This document shows positions 1 to 5,346 of a stretch of 5,347 bases of DNA, in pieces; the first letter of the stretch is position 1, and the number at the start of each line of letters is the position of its first letter. The notes beneath the pieces are model-generated. The model had not been told where the DNA came from. It worked only from the letters and a program-made list of their open reading frames with translations, and searched no databases. Both the position numbers and the translations under genes were made by a program. The stretch covers positions 1 to 5,347 of the forward strand of contig CALMWO010000456.1 in NCBI GenBank assembly GCA_937873805.1, read 5' to 3'. The stretch comes from an uncultured Hyphomonadaceae bacterium (GTDB lineage: Bacteria > Pseudomonadota > Alphaproteobacteria > Caulobacterales > Hyphomonadaceae).

Positions 1-1
1 C

Positions 2-469
2 GACACCCGCCTGTTTGCTGACGATCTCCGTGTCAGCCTTGGCGACGCCCGCATCGCCGGCGCATCAGATTCCATGACGGTCAGTTTCCGTCACAAGGTT
101 TCGGTCAACGACGGCCCGATCGACGCCGAATTCTCCGCCCGCATGGTCGGGCGCCTGCAGCTCGAACCCCGCAGCGGCTATCTCCAGAGCATCGCCTACG
201 ACATTGAGCGTCCGGTGAAGCTGGATAACGGAACCACGGTCGATCAGTACAACCAGACGTATCAGTTCGGGTATTCCGCCCGCTGGGATGTTAGCTACGT
301 CACCTCCTACGACCTGACCGCCCGGGGTGGTCAGTGGGGGATGAGCGAAACCCGCAGCATCCATGTGGAGCTGACGGATATCGCCTTCGGCTTTGCTGGC
401 GACAGCGAGCAGGAGCTTGGCTCCAAGCCGTCTCCCTACGCGCCCGCACTCACAGCCAATCTCCGCTGA
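2..469 (+). CDS. Hypothetical protein, 3' part only (start lies upstream of the window)
   Basis: The reading frame is open from the first complete codon to a TGA at 467-469, giving 155 visible residues and no start before the window edge. An ATG at 74 exists, but the codons before it (reading DTRLFADDLRVSLGDARIAG) have the same alternating polar/hydrophobic look, so I treat the gene as cut by the window. The visible part is rich in short beta-type stretches with many Tyr, Thr, Ser and Val (for example YQFGYSARWDVSYVTSYDLT) and has no transmembrane segment or Cys. This suggests a secreted or envelope beta-sheet domain, which is inference from composition only. It ends with a Pro/Ala-rich tail. 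I do not recognise the family. A short GC hairpin (476-480 with 486-490) follows the stop, without a T run. The next gene starts 39 bases downstream on the same strand, so cotranscription is possible. Confidence 0.7.
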   Translation, partial: DTRLFADDLRVSLGDARIAGASDSMTVSFRHKVSVNDGPIDAEFSARMVGRLQLEPRSGYLQSIAYDIERPVKLDNGTTVDQYNQTYQFGYSARWDVSYVTSYDLTARGGQWGMSETRSIHVELTDIAFGFAGDSEQELGSKPSPYAPALTANLR

Positions 470-508
470 AGGGTTGCGGGCCAGCCCCGCGCCATTACCT
501 TCGCGGGC

Positions 509-937
509 ATGGCGCTACACATGATCAAGCTTTGCGTCGGCGTTGAAAACGTCGAGGACCTGTCCGAGTGGCAGGTCAAGCGAGCGAAAGAGCGCGCCAA
601 GAAGGGCAAGCCCACCAACCCGTTCCACGACACGCGGATGACGCCGAAGCGCGCCGAGGAAATGCTGGCGGGTGGCTCGATCTACTGGGTCATCAAGAAC
701 CACATCATCGTGCGCCAGAAGCTGATCGGCTTCGAAGCCGTGAAGGACAAGGAGGGCAAGGCGATGTGCCGCGTCCACCTCGACCCAGAGCTGGTCCGCA
801 CCAAGTCCCGCAAGAAGCGCCCGTTCCAGGGCTGGCGTTATCTGGAGCCGGGCGACGCGCCGCCAGATATCGACGGCAAGGGCCCCGCGCTGTCAGCCGA
901 TCTCGAACAGGCGCTGAAAGAGGCGCTGGCCTGGTAG
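509..937 (+). CDS. DUF1489 family protein
   Basis: This 142-residue protein matches from memory the DUF1489 family of small uncharacterised alphaproteobacterial proteins. The N-terminus MALHMIKLCVGVENVEDL is the family's usual opening, which fixes the ATG at 509. Further matches are TRMTPKRAEEML (residues 42-53), GGSIYWVIKNHIIVRQKL (55-72), an LDPELV segment (91-96) and RPFQGWRYLEPGDAPPD (104-120). Length is normal for the family. There is no signal peptide or membrane helix, so it is probably cytoplasmic. The stretch around 22-34 and 98-104 is strongly basic, and the C-terminal 15 residues look helical. Biochemical function is not known to me and nothing here reveals it. No strong Shine-Dalgarno sequence precedes the ATG. 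The gene is followed by the palindromic element at 972-1064, which may end its transcript. Confidence 0.88.
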   Translation: MALHMIKLCVGVENVEDLSEWQVKRAKERAKKGKPTNPFHDTRMTPKRAEEMLAGGSIYWVIKNHIIVRQKLIGFEAVKDKEGKAMCRVHLDPELVRTKSRKKRPFQGWRYLEPGDAPPDIDGKGPALSADLEQALKEALAW

Positions 938-971
938 CGGACGGTTCGCCAAGCCCAGCCTCATTCACGGT

Positions 972-1064
972 GTCATCCTCGGGCTTGACCCGAGGATCTT
1001 TCTTTGCCGAGAAAATCGAGCGGTTGACGACAAGCAAGATCCTCGGGTCAAGCCCGAGGATGAC
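972..1064. repeat. Nested palindromic intergenic repeat (29-bp perfect inverted repeats)
   Basis: Bases 972-1000 and 1036-1064 are perfect 29-bp reverse complements of each other, separated by a 35-bp spacer (1001-1035); the match continues imperfectly into the spacer for about 9 more bases. Each arm is itself a palindrome: in the left arm ATCCTCGGG (975-983) pairs with CCCGAGGAT (989-997) around a CTTGA loop. The DNA or RNA can therefore fold as two small hairpins or one long one. Arms of this type recur between genes in many alphaproteobacteria, and the spurious peptide they encode (SSSGLTRGS on one side, KILGSSPRMT on the other) is a familiar artefact in gene predictions. It lies between convergent genes, as expected for a mobile or spreading non-coding element that avoids promoters. 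No transposase is present. Whether it is a MITE-type element is inference. Confidence 0.85.
975..1005 (+). terminator. Possible intrinsic terminator after the DUF1489 gene
   Basis: The left arm of the palindromic repeat forms a perfect 9-bp GC-rich stem (975-983 with 989-997) and a 5-base loop, followed on the plus strand by CTTTCTTT at 998-1005. It lies 37 bases after the DUF1489 stop. The T tract is broken by a C, so strength is uncertain. The right arm, read on the minus strand from panC, forms the same stem but has a poorer T tail (CTTGCTTG). Confidence 0.4.
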
Positions 1065-1157
1065 GGTGGTGCATATGCAGAATCCTGAATGCCTCGCGCG
1101 TGTTCGGAAACGCGAGACTGGGAGAGTTCAGCCCTCGCAAAGTCGCCTCGCGAAAAG

Positions 1158-2033
1158 CTACCGCCGCACAAATCCCGTATTGTCGATCAGCCGTGTCTTG
1201 CCGAGGCGCGCCGCGATCAGCAGACGGCCCGTGACGCCGGCCGGCGCCGTGTCGCCTCCGAAAGGCGCCAGCGTGTCGGCCCGGCGAACGGCGACGTAAT
1301 CCACGGAGGTGAAGCCTGCGCTGATCAGCGTTTGTTGCGCATTCTCCGCCGTGGCGCTGATGCGCTCGCCGGCCTCAATGCGCGCGACCGCCTCGGTCAT
1401 CGCACGATAGATCGCTACAGCCTGCGCACGCTCATCGGGGTTGAGGTACGCATTGCGCGACGACATCGCGAGGCCGTCTGCCTCCCGCTTGGTCGGCCCA
1501 CCGACAATCTCGATGCCGAAGCCAAGGTCCTGTGTCATGCGCTTGATGACCAGAAGCTGCTGGTAGTCCTTCTCGCCGAATACAGCGGTATCGGGGCTGA
1601 TGTGCAGGAACAGACGGCTCACCACGCTCGCCACACCCTCGAAGAAGTGCGGGCGCACTTCACCTTCCAGAATGTGCGAAAGGTCTTTCACCGTGACGCG
1701 CGTTGAATCGCCGGGCGGGTACATCTCGGTCGGCGAAGGGCAGTAGCAGAACGAGCATCCGGCGGCTTCGAGCTTCTGGAGGTCGCTCTCTTCCGAGCGG
1801 GGGTAGGTGCCGAGATCCTCATGCGCTGCAAACTGCGTCGGGTTTACGAAGATCGAAGACGCCGCCACATCCGCCTTCTCGAGCCCGAGCCGGATCAGGC
1901 TGACATGGCCGTCATGCAGCGCGCCCATTGTCGGCGCAAAGGCGATGCGTTTGCCGGCGGCGCGCTGCGCCCTGTGCCACTCTCTCGCTTCCCCGCGGGT
2001 GCGGGCGACGACCAGACCCGAGCGCTTCGGCAA
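1158..2033 (-). CDS. panC: Pantothenate synthetase (pantoate--beta-alanine ligase)
   Basis: PanC joins pantoate and beta-alanine with ATP, through a pantoyl-adenylate, to give pantothenate for coenzyme A; it is cytosolic. The 291-residue product has the family signatures in order: PTMGALHDGH (34-43) with the HxGH-type nucleotide-binding histidines H40 and H43, FVNPTQF (62-68) with the pantoate-contacting Asn and Gln, FGEKDYQQL (152-160), PTKREADGLAMSSRN (180-194) and the C-terminal RLIDN (281-285). Length is normal. The start is TTG at 2033: a TAA lies two codons upstream in frame, GAAGGG stands about 7 bases before the TTG, and the first downstream ATG would remove half of the nucleotide-binding motif. 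One oddity: the segment usually written RPGHFRGV reads RPHFFEGV (127-134), so the conserved His position holds Phe. The gene stands alone on this strand; panB is not in the window. The upstream region is shared divergently with the SPOR-mipZ genes. Confidence 0.97.
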   Translation of the reverse strand: MPKRSGLVVARTRGEAREWHRAQRAAGKRIAFAPTMGALHDGHVSLIRLGLEKADVAASSIFVNPTQFAAHEDLGTYPRSEESDLQKLEAAGCSFCYCPSPTEMYPPGDSTRVTVKDLSHILEGEVRPHFFEGVASVVSRLFLHISPDTAVFGEKDYQQLLVIKRMTQDLGFGIEIVGGPTKREADGLAMSSRNAYLNPDERAQAVAIYRAMTEAVARIEAGERISATAENAQQTLISAGFTSVDYVAVRRADTLAPFGGDTAPAGVTGRLLIAARLGKTRLIDNTGFVRR

Positions 2034-2055
2034 GCTTTATCCCTTCAGCAGTTTT
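2034..2055 (-). promoter_or_regulatory. Ribosome binding site supporting the panC TTG start
   Basis: Read on the minus strand, GAAGGG (2041-2046) precedes the TTG at 2033-2031 with a 7-base spacer (ATAAAGC). An in-frame TAA at 2039-2037 closes the frame just upstream. Together they make TTG the only workable start that keeps the whole catalytic domain. Confidence 0.6.
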
Positions 2056-2179
2056 GCCGGATTCCGCTGCGTGCGGGGCATTCCGGCGGGCGCTTCTAGG
2101 CCCGTTCCGCAGGTGGATCAATCACGCGGGCTGCGGCGGATTTTATAGGTCCTTAACCGGCTTTGCCGATCCTGCCCGG

Positions 2180-2824
2180 ATGCGTTCGTGGCTCGTTAAT
2201 CATCTCAGGTTCGCGGGGGTCAGCGTTGTGGCGCTGGCCATGGCCGCGTGCGCCAAGATTGCGCCCACCGATGGCGCCTCTGGCAGACCCGAACCGCTGT
2301 TCGGCGAACCGCCTGAAGCCAGCCAAATGGCCGCATCGTCCGAGACTGTCAGCGAGGCCGAGCGGATTGCCGCCCTCGAAGCCCAGGTTGCGGCTCTGGA
2401 CTCGCAAATCGTCCATCTTCGCAAGGCCCTGGATGTTCTGGGGCCACTGCCGGAGCAGGACGGGATGTTCATCCCGGTATCAAGGTCCGAGATTACGGGC
2501 GAGGCCGCTGATCTGGCGGCCGAGGCCAACGCACGCCTTGCAAACCTCTATTCTCCCGCGCCGGTGCTAAGCCGCGCCAGCTCGCTGTTTTACGAAGCCG
2601 AGCTTGGTTCTTTCGCGACCCGAAGCGCCGCCGAAGCCCGCTGGAAGCAGCTTGTGGCCACCAACCGGCTTGCCGGCATTGACCCGGCCTACGCCGCCGT
2701 CGGCGCCGAAACCCGTCTCACGGTTGGCCCGTTGGCCAGCGAAGCGGCTGTTGAAGCTCTCTGTGTGGAACTGTCATCCCTGACTGGCGCTTGTAGGGTC
2801 GTCGCCCCGATAAGGGCGTACTGA
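2180..2824 (+). CDS. SPOR domain-containing lipoprotein
   Basis: The 214-residue product begins with a lipoprotein signal peptide: a basic start (MRSWLVNHLR), a hydrophobic stretch and MAAC with the predicted lipidated Cys at 24. A Pro/Ser/Ala-rich linker follows, then a short coiled-coil-like heptad region (about 57-88, EAERIAALEAQVAALDSQIV), another linker, and a C-terminal domain from about 137 (FYEAELGSFATRSAAEARW ... LTVGPLASEAAVEALCVEL ... CRVVAPI). The two copies of a strand plus G-S/P-F/L-A turn and helix are typical of SPOR, a fold that binds glycan strands stripped of stem peptides at the division septum. Two Cys (195, 205) lie in this domain and could form a disulfide. The frame is open further upstream, but no good start is seen there; ATG 2180 directly precedes a proper signal sequence, though without a clear Shine-Dalgarno site. 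It ends 4 bases before mipZ, implying one transcript and a possible division role (inference). Confidence 0.85.
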   Translation: MRSWLVNHLRFAGVSVVALAMAACAKIAPTDGASGRPEPLFGEPPEASQMAASSETVSEAERIAALEAQVAALDSQIVHLRKALDVLGPLPEQDGMFIPVSRSEITGEAADLAAEANARLANLYSPAPVLSRASSLFYEAELGSFATRSAAEARWKQLVATNRLAGIDPAYAAVGAETRLTVGPLASEAAVEALCVELSSLTGACRVVAPIRAY

Positions 2825-2827
2825 TTC
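2823..2827. promoter_or_regulatory. GANTC site (possible CcrM methylation target) at the mipZ start
   Basis: GATTC overlaps the stop codon of the SPOR gene and ends one base before the mipZ ATG. A second site, GATTC at 2060-2064, lies between panC and the SPOR gene. In Caulobacter, CcrM methylation of GANTC is known to activate mipZ and ftsZ transcription. GANTC sites also occur by chance elsewhere in the window (68, 1081, 1705, 2399, 3290 and others), so function here is only a suggestion. Confidence 0.25.
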
Positions 2828-2828
2828 C

Positions 2829-3716
2829 ATGGTATCCACTGTCATGACAGCGCCCTCCGCCACGACCTCCCGTGACGCCGCCGGACAGACCCGGCTGGCG
2901 CACACAATCGTTGTCGGCAACGAAAAGGGCGGGGCGGGCAAGTCCACCGTCGCCATGCATCTCTGTGTGGCCCTGCTGCGCATGGGCATGACGGTCGGCG
3001 TCATGGACCTCGACGTCCGCCAGCGCTCGCTCGCCCGTTATGTCGAGAACCGCTCGCGCTGGATCCGCAATACCGGCGCGCCGCTGCCGATGCCCGAAGT
3101 CGCCCGCATCGACGCCAGCCAGGCCCGCGATCTCGATGCCGCGGAGACCGAGGAATCGCGCCACTTCGAGGAAAGCCTCCGCCGTCTGTCCGAAAAGTGC
3201 AATTTCATCATCATCGACGCCCCCGGCGGCGACACCTTCCTGTCGCGCACGGCTCATTCCGCTGCCGATACGCTGATCACGCCGCTGAACGACTCGTTCG
3301 TGGATTTCGACCTGCTGGGCGATGTCGATCCGCACACGCTGGAAGTCGCCCGTCCCAGCTTTTATGCCGAGCTTGTCTGGGAATGCCGCAAGCAGAAGGC
3401 GCAAGCGACGCGCAAGCCGATCGACTGGATCGTCATGCGCAACCGCATGTCGCCGCTCGACGCCCGCAACAAGCAGCGCGTTGGCGAAGCGCTGGACAAC
3501 CTGTCTCGTCGGGTCGGCTTCCGCATCGCGCCGGGCCTGTCCGAGCGTGTGATCTATCGCGAGCTTTTTCCGAAGGGGTTGAGCCTGCTCGACCTCACCG
3601 ACGCCGGTTCGGGCGTCGCTTTCACGATGAGCCACGTCGCCGCCCGCCAGGAAATCCGCGACCTGATGATCGTGCTGAAACTGCCGGGCCTCGAAGGCAA
3701 AGAGATCAGCTTCTAG
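2829..3716 (+). CDS. mipZ: MipZ, division-plane positioning ATPase (ParA/MinD superfamily)
   Basis: MipZ is the alphaproteobacterial P-loop ATPase that binds polar ParB-parS complexes and nucleoid DNA and blocks FtsZ polymerisation away from midcell. The 295-residue product aligns well from memory with Caulobacter MipZ. It has VVGNEKGGAGKST (28-40), a deviant Walker A with signature Lys33 and P-loop Lys38; DLDVRQR (60-66), whose Asp62 matches Caulobacter Asp42, needed for ATP hydrolysis; FIIIDAPGGD (126-135, Walker B); and the MipZ-specific TPLNDSFVDFDLLG (151-164), VWECRKQKA (183-191), DWIVMRNRM (199-207), RVGFRIAPGLSERVIYREL (228-246) and AARQEIRDLM (271-280). It carries about 20 extra N-terminal residues (MVSTVMTAPSATTS...) compared with Caulobacter. 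Start is ATG 2829, with AAGGG about 12 bases upstream; ATG 2844 is possible but lacks a binding site. The SPOR lipoprotein stop is 4 bases upstream, so the two are probably translated from one message. Confidence 0.96.
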   Translation: MVSTVMTAPSATTSRDAAGQTRLAHTIVVGNEKGGAGKSTVAMHLCVALLRMGMTVGVMDLDVRQRSLARYVENRSRWIRNTGAPLPMPEVARIDASQARDLDAAETEESRHFEESLRRLSEKCNFIIIDAPGGDTFLSRTAHSAADTLITPLNDSFVDFDLLGDVDPHTLEVARPSFYAELVWECRKQKAQATRKPIDWIVMRNRMSPLDARNKQRVGEALDNLSRRVGFRIAPGLSERVIYRELFPKGLSLLDLTDAGSGVAFTMSHVAARQEIRDLMIVLKLPGLEGKEISF

Positions 3717-3745
3717 TCAACGCTGACGTGCGCTAGCCTCGGCTT

Positions 3746-4075
3746 ATGGCCAAAGCAAAAACATCTACAAAAGCTGCCAAAAAGCCCGAAAAGCGCATTG
3801 TTCAGACGCTGAACGTCAATGCGCCGGGCAAGACCTATCCGCGCGATGCCGACAAGTATGAGGCGGCCCGGAAGGCGTTCCTGAAGGTCATGCCGAAGTC
3901 AGGCCCGGGCGTGACCCAGGCCGAGATGATGGCGCTGATGAAGAAGGCTCTGCCGGCAGCTACGTGGGGCACGACGCAGGGCTGGTGGACCAAGGCCGTT
4001 CAACTGGATGCTGAGGCGCGTGGCGAAGTCATCCGCGACGGCGGCAAGCCCCTGCGCTGGAAGCGCATAAAATAG
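3746..4075 (+). CDS. Small basic protein, probably DUF6958-like
   Basis: The 109-residue product opens with a Lys/Ala-rich basic tail (MAKAKTSTKAAKKPEKR), followed by a compact domain: VQTLNVNAPGKTYPRDADKY (19-38), a helix with AARKAFLKVMP (40-50), VTQAEMMALMKKALP (56-70), a Trp-rich WGTTQGWWTKAVQLDAEARG (74-93) and the ending KPLRWKR. The layout helix - helix - GWW helix - short strand resembles a small winged-helix fold, and the pattern recalls the uncharacterised DUF6958 family; I am only fairly sure of that name. The basic tail is the kind seen in nucleic-acid-binding proteins, so DNA binding is a reasonable but unproven idea. It starts 29 bases after mipZ on the same strand and could share its transcript, although no Shine-Dalgarno site is visible. 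Its last seven codons and stop are part of a tandem duplication (4053-4104). It converges with the carboxypeptidase gene. Confidence 0.8.
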   Translation: MAKAKTSTKAAKKPEKRIVQTLNVNAPGKTYPRDADKYEAARKAFLKVMPKSGPGVTQAEMMALMKKALPAATWGTTQGWWTKAVQLDAEARGEVIRDGGKPLRWKRIK

Positions 4076-4124
4076 AAATGCGCTGGAAGCGCGTAAAATA
4101 GAAACGCGCCGGAAGAAGAAATAG
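4053..4124 (+). repeat. 26-bp tandem duplication over the stop codon, with a decayed third copy
   Basis: Bases 4053-4078 (TGCGCTGGAAGCGCATAAAA and TAGAAA) are repeated at 4079-4104 with a single A-to-G difference. A shorter degenerate third copy (CGCGCCGGAAG then AAGAAATAG) follows at 4105-4124. The first unit encodes LRWKRIK plus the stop of the small basic protein. Because the unit is 26 bases, the second copy is in another frame, where it spells a meaningless ATG...TAG of seven codons. The likely cause is replication slippage, which leaves the protein intact because the stop in unit one is kept. Confidence 0.85.
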
Positions 4125-4140
4125 CCGGAGCCTGAGGCTA
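4111..4140 (-). terminator. Weak candidate terminator of the carboxypeptidase gene
   Basis: On the minus strand the carboxypeptidase stop codon begins a 5-bp stem TAGCC (4140-4136) with GGCTA (4126-4122), loop of 9, directly followed by TTTCTTCTTCC. The stem is short and the T tract interrupted, so this is a weak call, but its position immediately after the stop and before the convergent gene fits. Confidence 0.3.
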
Positions 4141-5346
4141 CTGAGCCGTGACGGGCAGGGAGAGCTGGTTCAGCGACTGCTCGGTCAGCGCTGATCCCGC
4201 AGCCACTTCGCTGGTGATCAGGATTGCTTCCGATGCCGGAACAACCGTCTGGGTCGACACGATCGGCGTCGATCCGAGTTGGGTGGTCGCAGGCGAGGCC
4301 TCAATCAGCGCGCCAATCGGATCGTCAGCCTGATCCGCCGCTTCGCCGTCGCCCTCAGCGACTTCCTCGAAAGCGTCTTCGCTCTCTTCCGTGGAGCCGA
4401 TTTCGTCCGTGAGTTCTGCAACCAGCTCAGGGTCATTGGCCGAAACCAGCGCCGCATCGGCGTCCGTCAGCTTGCGCAGCTGGGCCAGGGCCAGATCGTC
4501 CGCCGAAGCATTGCCGCGGTCGCCAAAGGCGATGCGGGCGCGCAGGTCGTCGCCAGCGGGGACGCCGGAAATTTCCATGAAGGCCGCTTCCAGAAGGTCC
4601 GCCACGTGCTGGTCACGCGACCGGCCGGTCGAGCCGCCCAGCATGATGGCGATGACCCGGCGGCCGCCGCGTTCGGCCGACGCCATCAGGTTGTAGCCCG
4701 ATGCGTTGGTGAAGCCGGTCTTGATGCCGTCCACACCCGCAACCTTCTTCAGAAGGGCGTTGTGGTTGGTGTATTTGCGCTTTTTCCAGGTGAACGAGGA
4801 CAGCGAGAAGTAATTGTAGCGGTCCTTGTGGTCGGCATAGACGGCCTCGGCCAGCTTCGCCATGTCGCGCGCCGTGGTGATCTGGCGCTTGTCCGGCAGG
4901 CCGGACGCATTGCGGAAGGTGGTGGCGTTCATGCCAAGGGACTTCGCCTTGGTGTTCATCTTGGTCACGAACTTGGCTTCGGTTCCGCCCAGCTTCTCGG
5001 CGAACACGATGGCGACGTCGTTGGCGGATTTGGTCACGAGGGCGCGAATCGCATCCTCGACCTTGATGGTCGTGCCGGCCTTCAGGCCCAGCTTGGACGG
5101 TTGGGCGCGCGAAGCGGCCTTGGACACGGGCATTTTGTCCGAAAGCTTGAGCTTTCCGGCGTCCAGAGCGTCAAAAACCATATAAAGCGTCATGACTTTG
5201 GTCAGCGACGCCGGGTGACGCTGCTCGTCAGCGTCGCGGGCGTGCATCACCTGATGGGTGTCCAGATCGATGACGATTGAAGCGTATTTGCCGGCCCAGG
5301 CGGGGGTCGAACCGAGAAGGGCGAGCGCCAGAACCAGCGCCGCCTT
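4138..5346 (-). CDS. D-alanyl-D-alanine carboxypeptidase (peptidase S11, penicillin-binding protein), N-terminus cut by window edge
   Basis: This periplasmic enzyme removes the terminal D-Ala from peptidoglycan pentapeptides. All three active-site motifs are present, numbered from the first complete visible codon (5346): SLTK 47-50 with the acylated Ser and its Lys, SAN 107-109, and KTG 209-211 within VDGIKTGFTNASGYNLM. A signal peptide reads KAALVLALALLGSTPAWA, with likely cleavage before GKYASIVID; only its first residues are missing. The GTG at 5250 is not the start, because frame, signal peptide and conserved YASIVIDLDT lie upstream. The catalytic domain ends near residue 255. The remaining roughly 145 residues are not a PBP5-type C-terminal domain: they begin DDLRARIAFGDRG, become strongly acidic (ELTDEIGSTEESEDAFEEV and on), then turn Ser/Thr/Val-rich up to VTAQ. 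No amphipathic anchor helix or SPOR domain is seen. Sub-type (DacC, DacF or other) cannot be decided. Confidence 0.94.
   Translation of the reverse strand, partial: KAALVLALALLGSTPAWAGKYASIVIDLDTHQVMHARDADEQRHPASLTKVMTLYMVFDALDAGKLKLSDKMPVSKAASRAQPSKLGLKAGTTIKVEDAIRALVTKSANDVAIVFAEKLGGTEAKFVTKMNTKAKSLGMNATTFRNASGLPDKRQITTARDMAKLAEAVYADHKDRYNYFSLSSFTWKKRKYTNHNALLKKVAGVDGIKTGFTNASGYNLMASAERGGRRVIAIMLGGSTGRSRDQHVADLLEAAFMEISGVPAGDDLRARIAFGDRGNASADDLALAQLRKLTDADAALVSANDPELVAELTDEIGSTEESEDAFEEVAEGDGEAADQADDPIGALIEASPATTQLGSTPIVSTQTVVPASEAILITSEVAAGSALTEQSLNQLSLPVTAQ

Noticed and set aside
1093..1116. Hairpin CTCGCG/CGCGAG between the palindromic repeat and panC
   Set aside because: Only 6 bp, with a 12-base loop and no T tract on either strand; common by chance in DNA this GC-rich.
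568..1299. Plus-strand frame of 243 codons and overlapping minus-strand frames reading through the palindrome
   Set aside because: It overlaps the DUF1489 gene in another frame, and its middle is the translated palindromic repeat (SSSGLTRGS ... GSSPRMT), a known kind of false gene.
1089..1706. Open frame (205 codons) on the plus strand
   Set aside because: Antisense to panC, with composition typical of a shadow frame.
2107..2144. CCGCAG (2107-2112) and CTGCGG (2131-2136) hairpin followed by a short T run
   Set aside because: The 6-bp stem has an 18-base loop and no gene ends just upstream on the plus strand, so a terminator role is unlikely.
2142..2170. TATAAA on the minus strand (2147-2142) as a panC -10 box, and TATAGG on the plus strand (2144-2149) as a SPOR-mipZ -10 box
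   Set aside because: No acceptable -35 element stands 16-18 bases upstream of either, so I do not annotate a promoter, although this divergent gap must hold at least one.
1928..2179. Upstream in-frame extension of the SPOR lipoprotein gene
   Set aside because: This stretch overlaps the start of panC on the other strand and would bury the signal peptide inside the protein; the ATG at 2180 gives a proper lipoprotein signal.
2718..3635. Long open frame (305 codons) on the minus strand
   Set aside because: Antisense to mipZ and the end of the SPOR gene; Arg/Ala/Gly-rich composition with no family resemblance.
4078..4101. Seven-codon ATG...TAG frame (MRWKRVK) in the second tandem unit
   Set aside because: It is simply the out-of-frame copy of the preceding gene's last codons, with no ribosome binding site.
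4279..5280. Long open frame (333 codons) on the plus strand
   Set aside because: It lies antisense to the D-Ala-D-Ala carboxypeptidase, whose three catalytic motifs and signal peptide prove the minus strand is coding. The antisense product is Gly/Arg/Val-rich without recognisable motifs, as expected for a shadow frame in GC-rich DNA.
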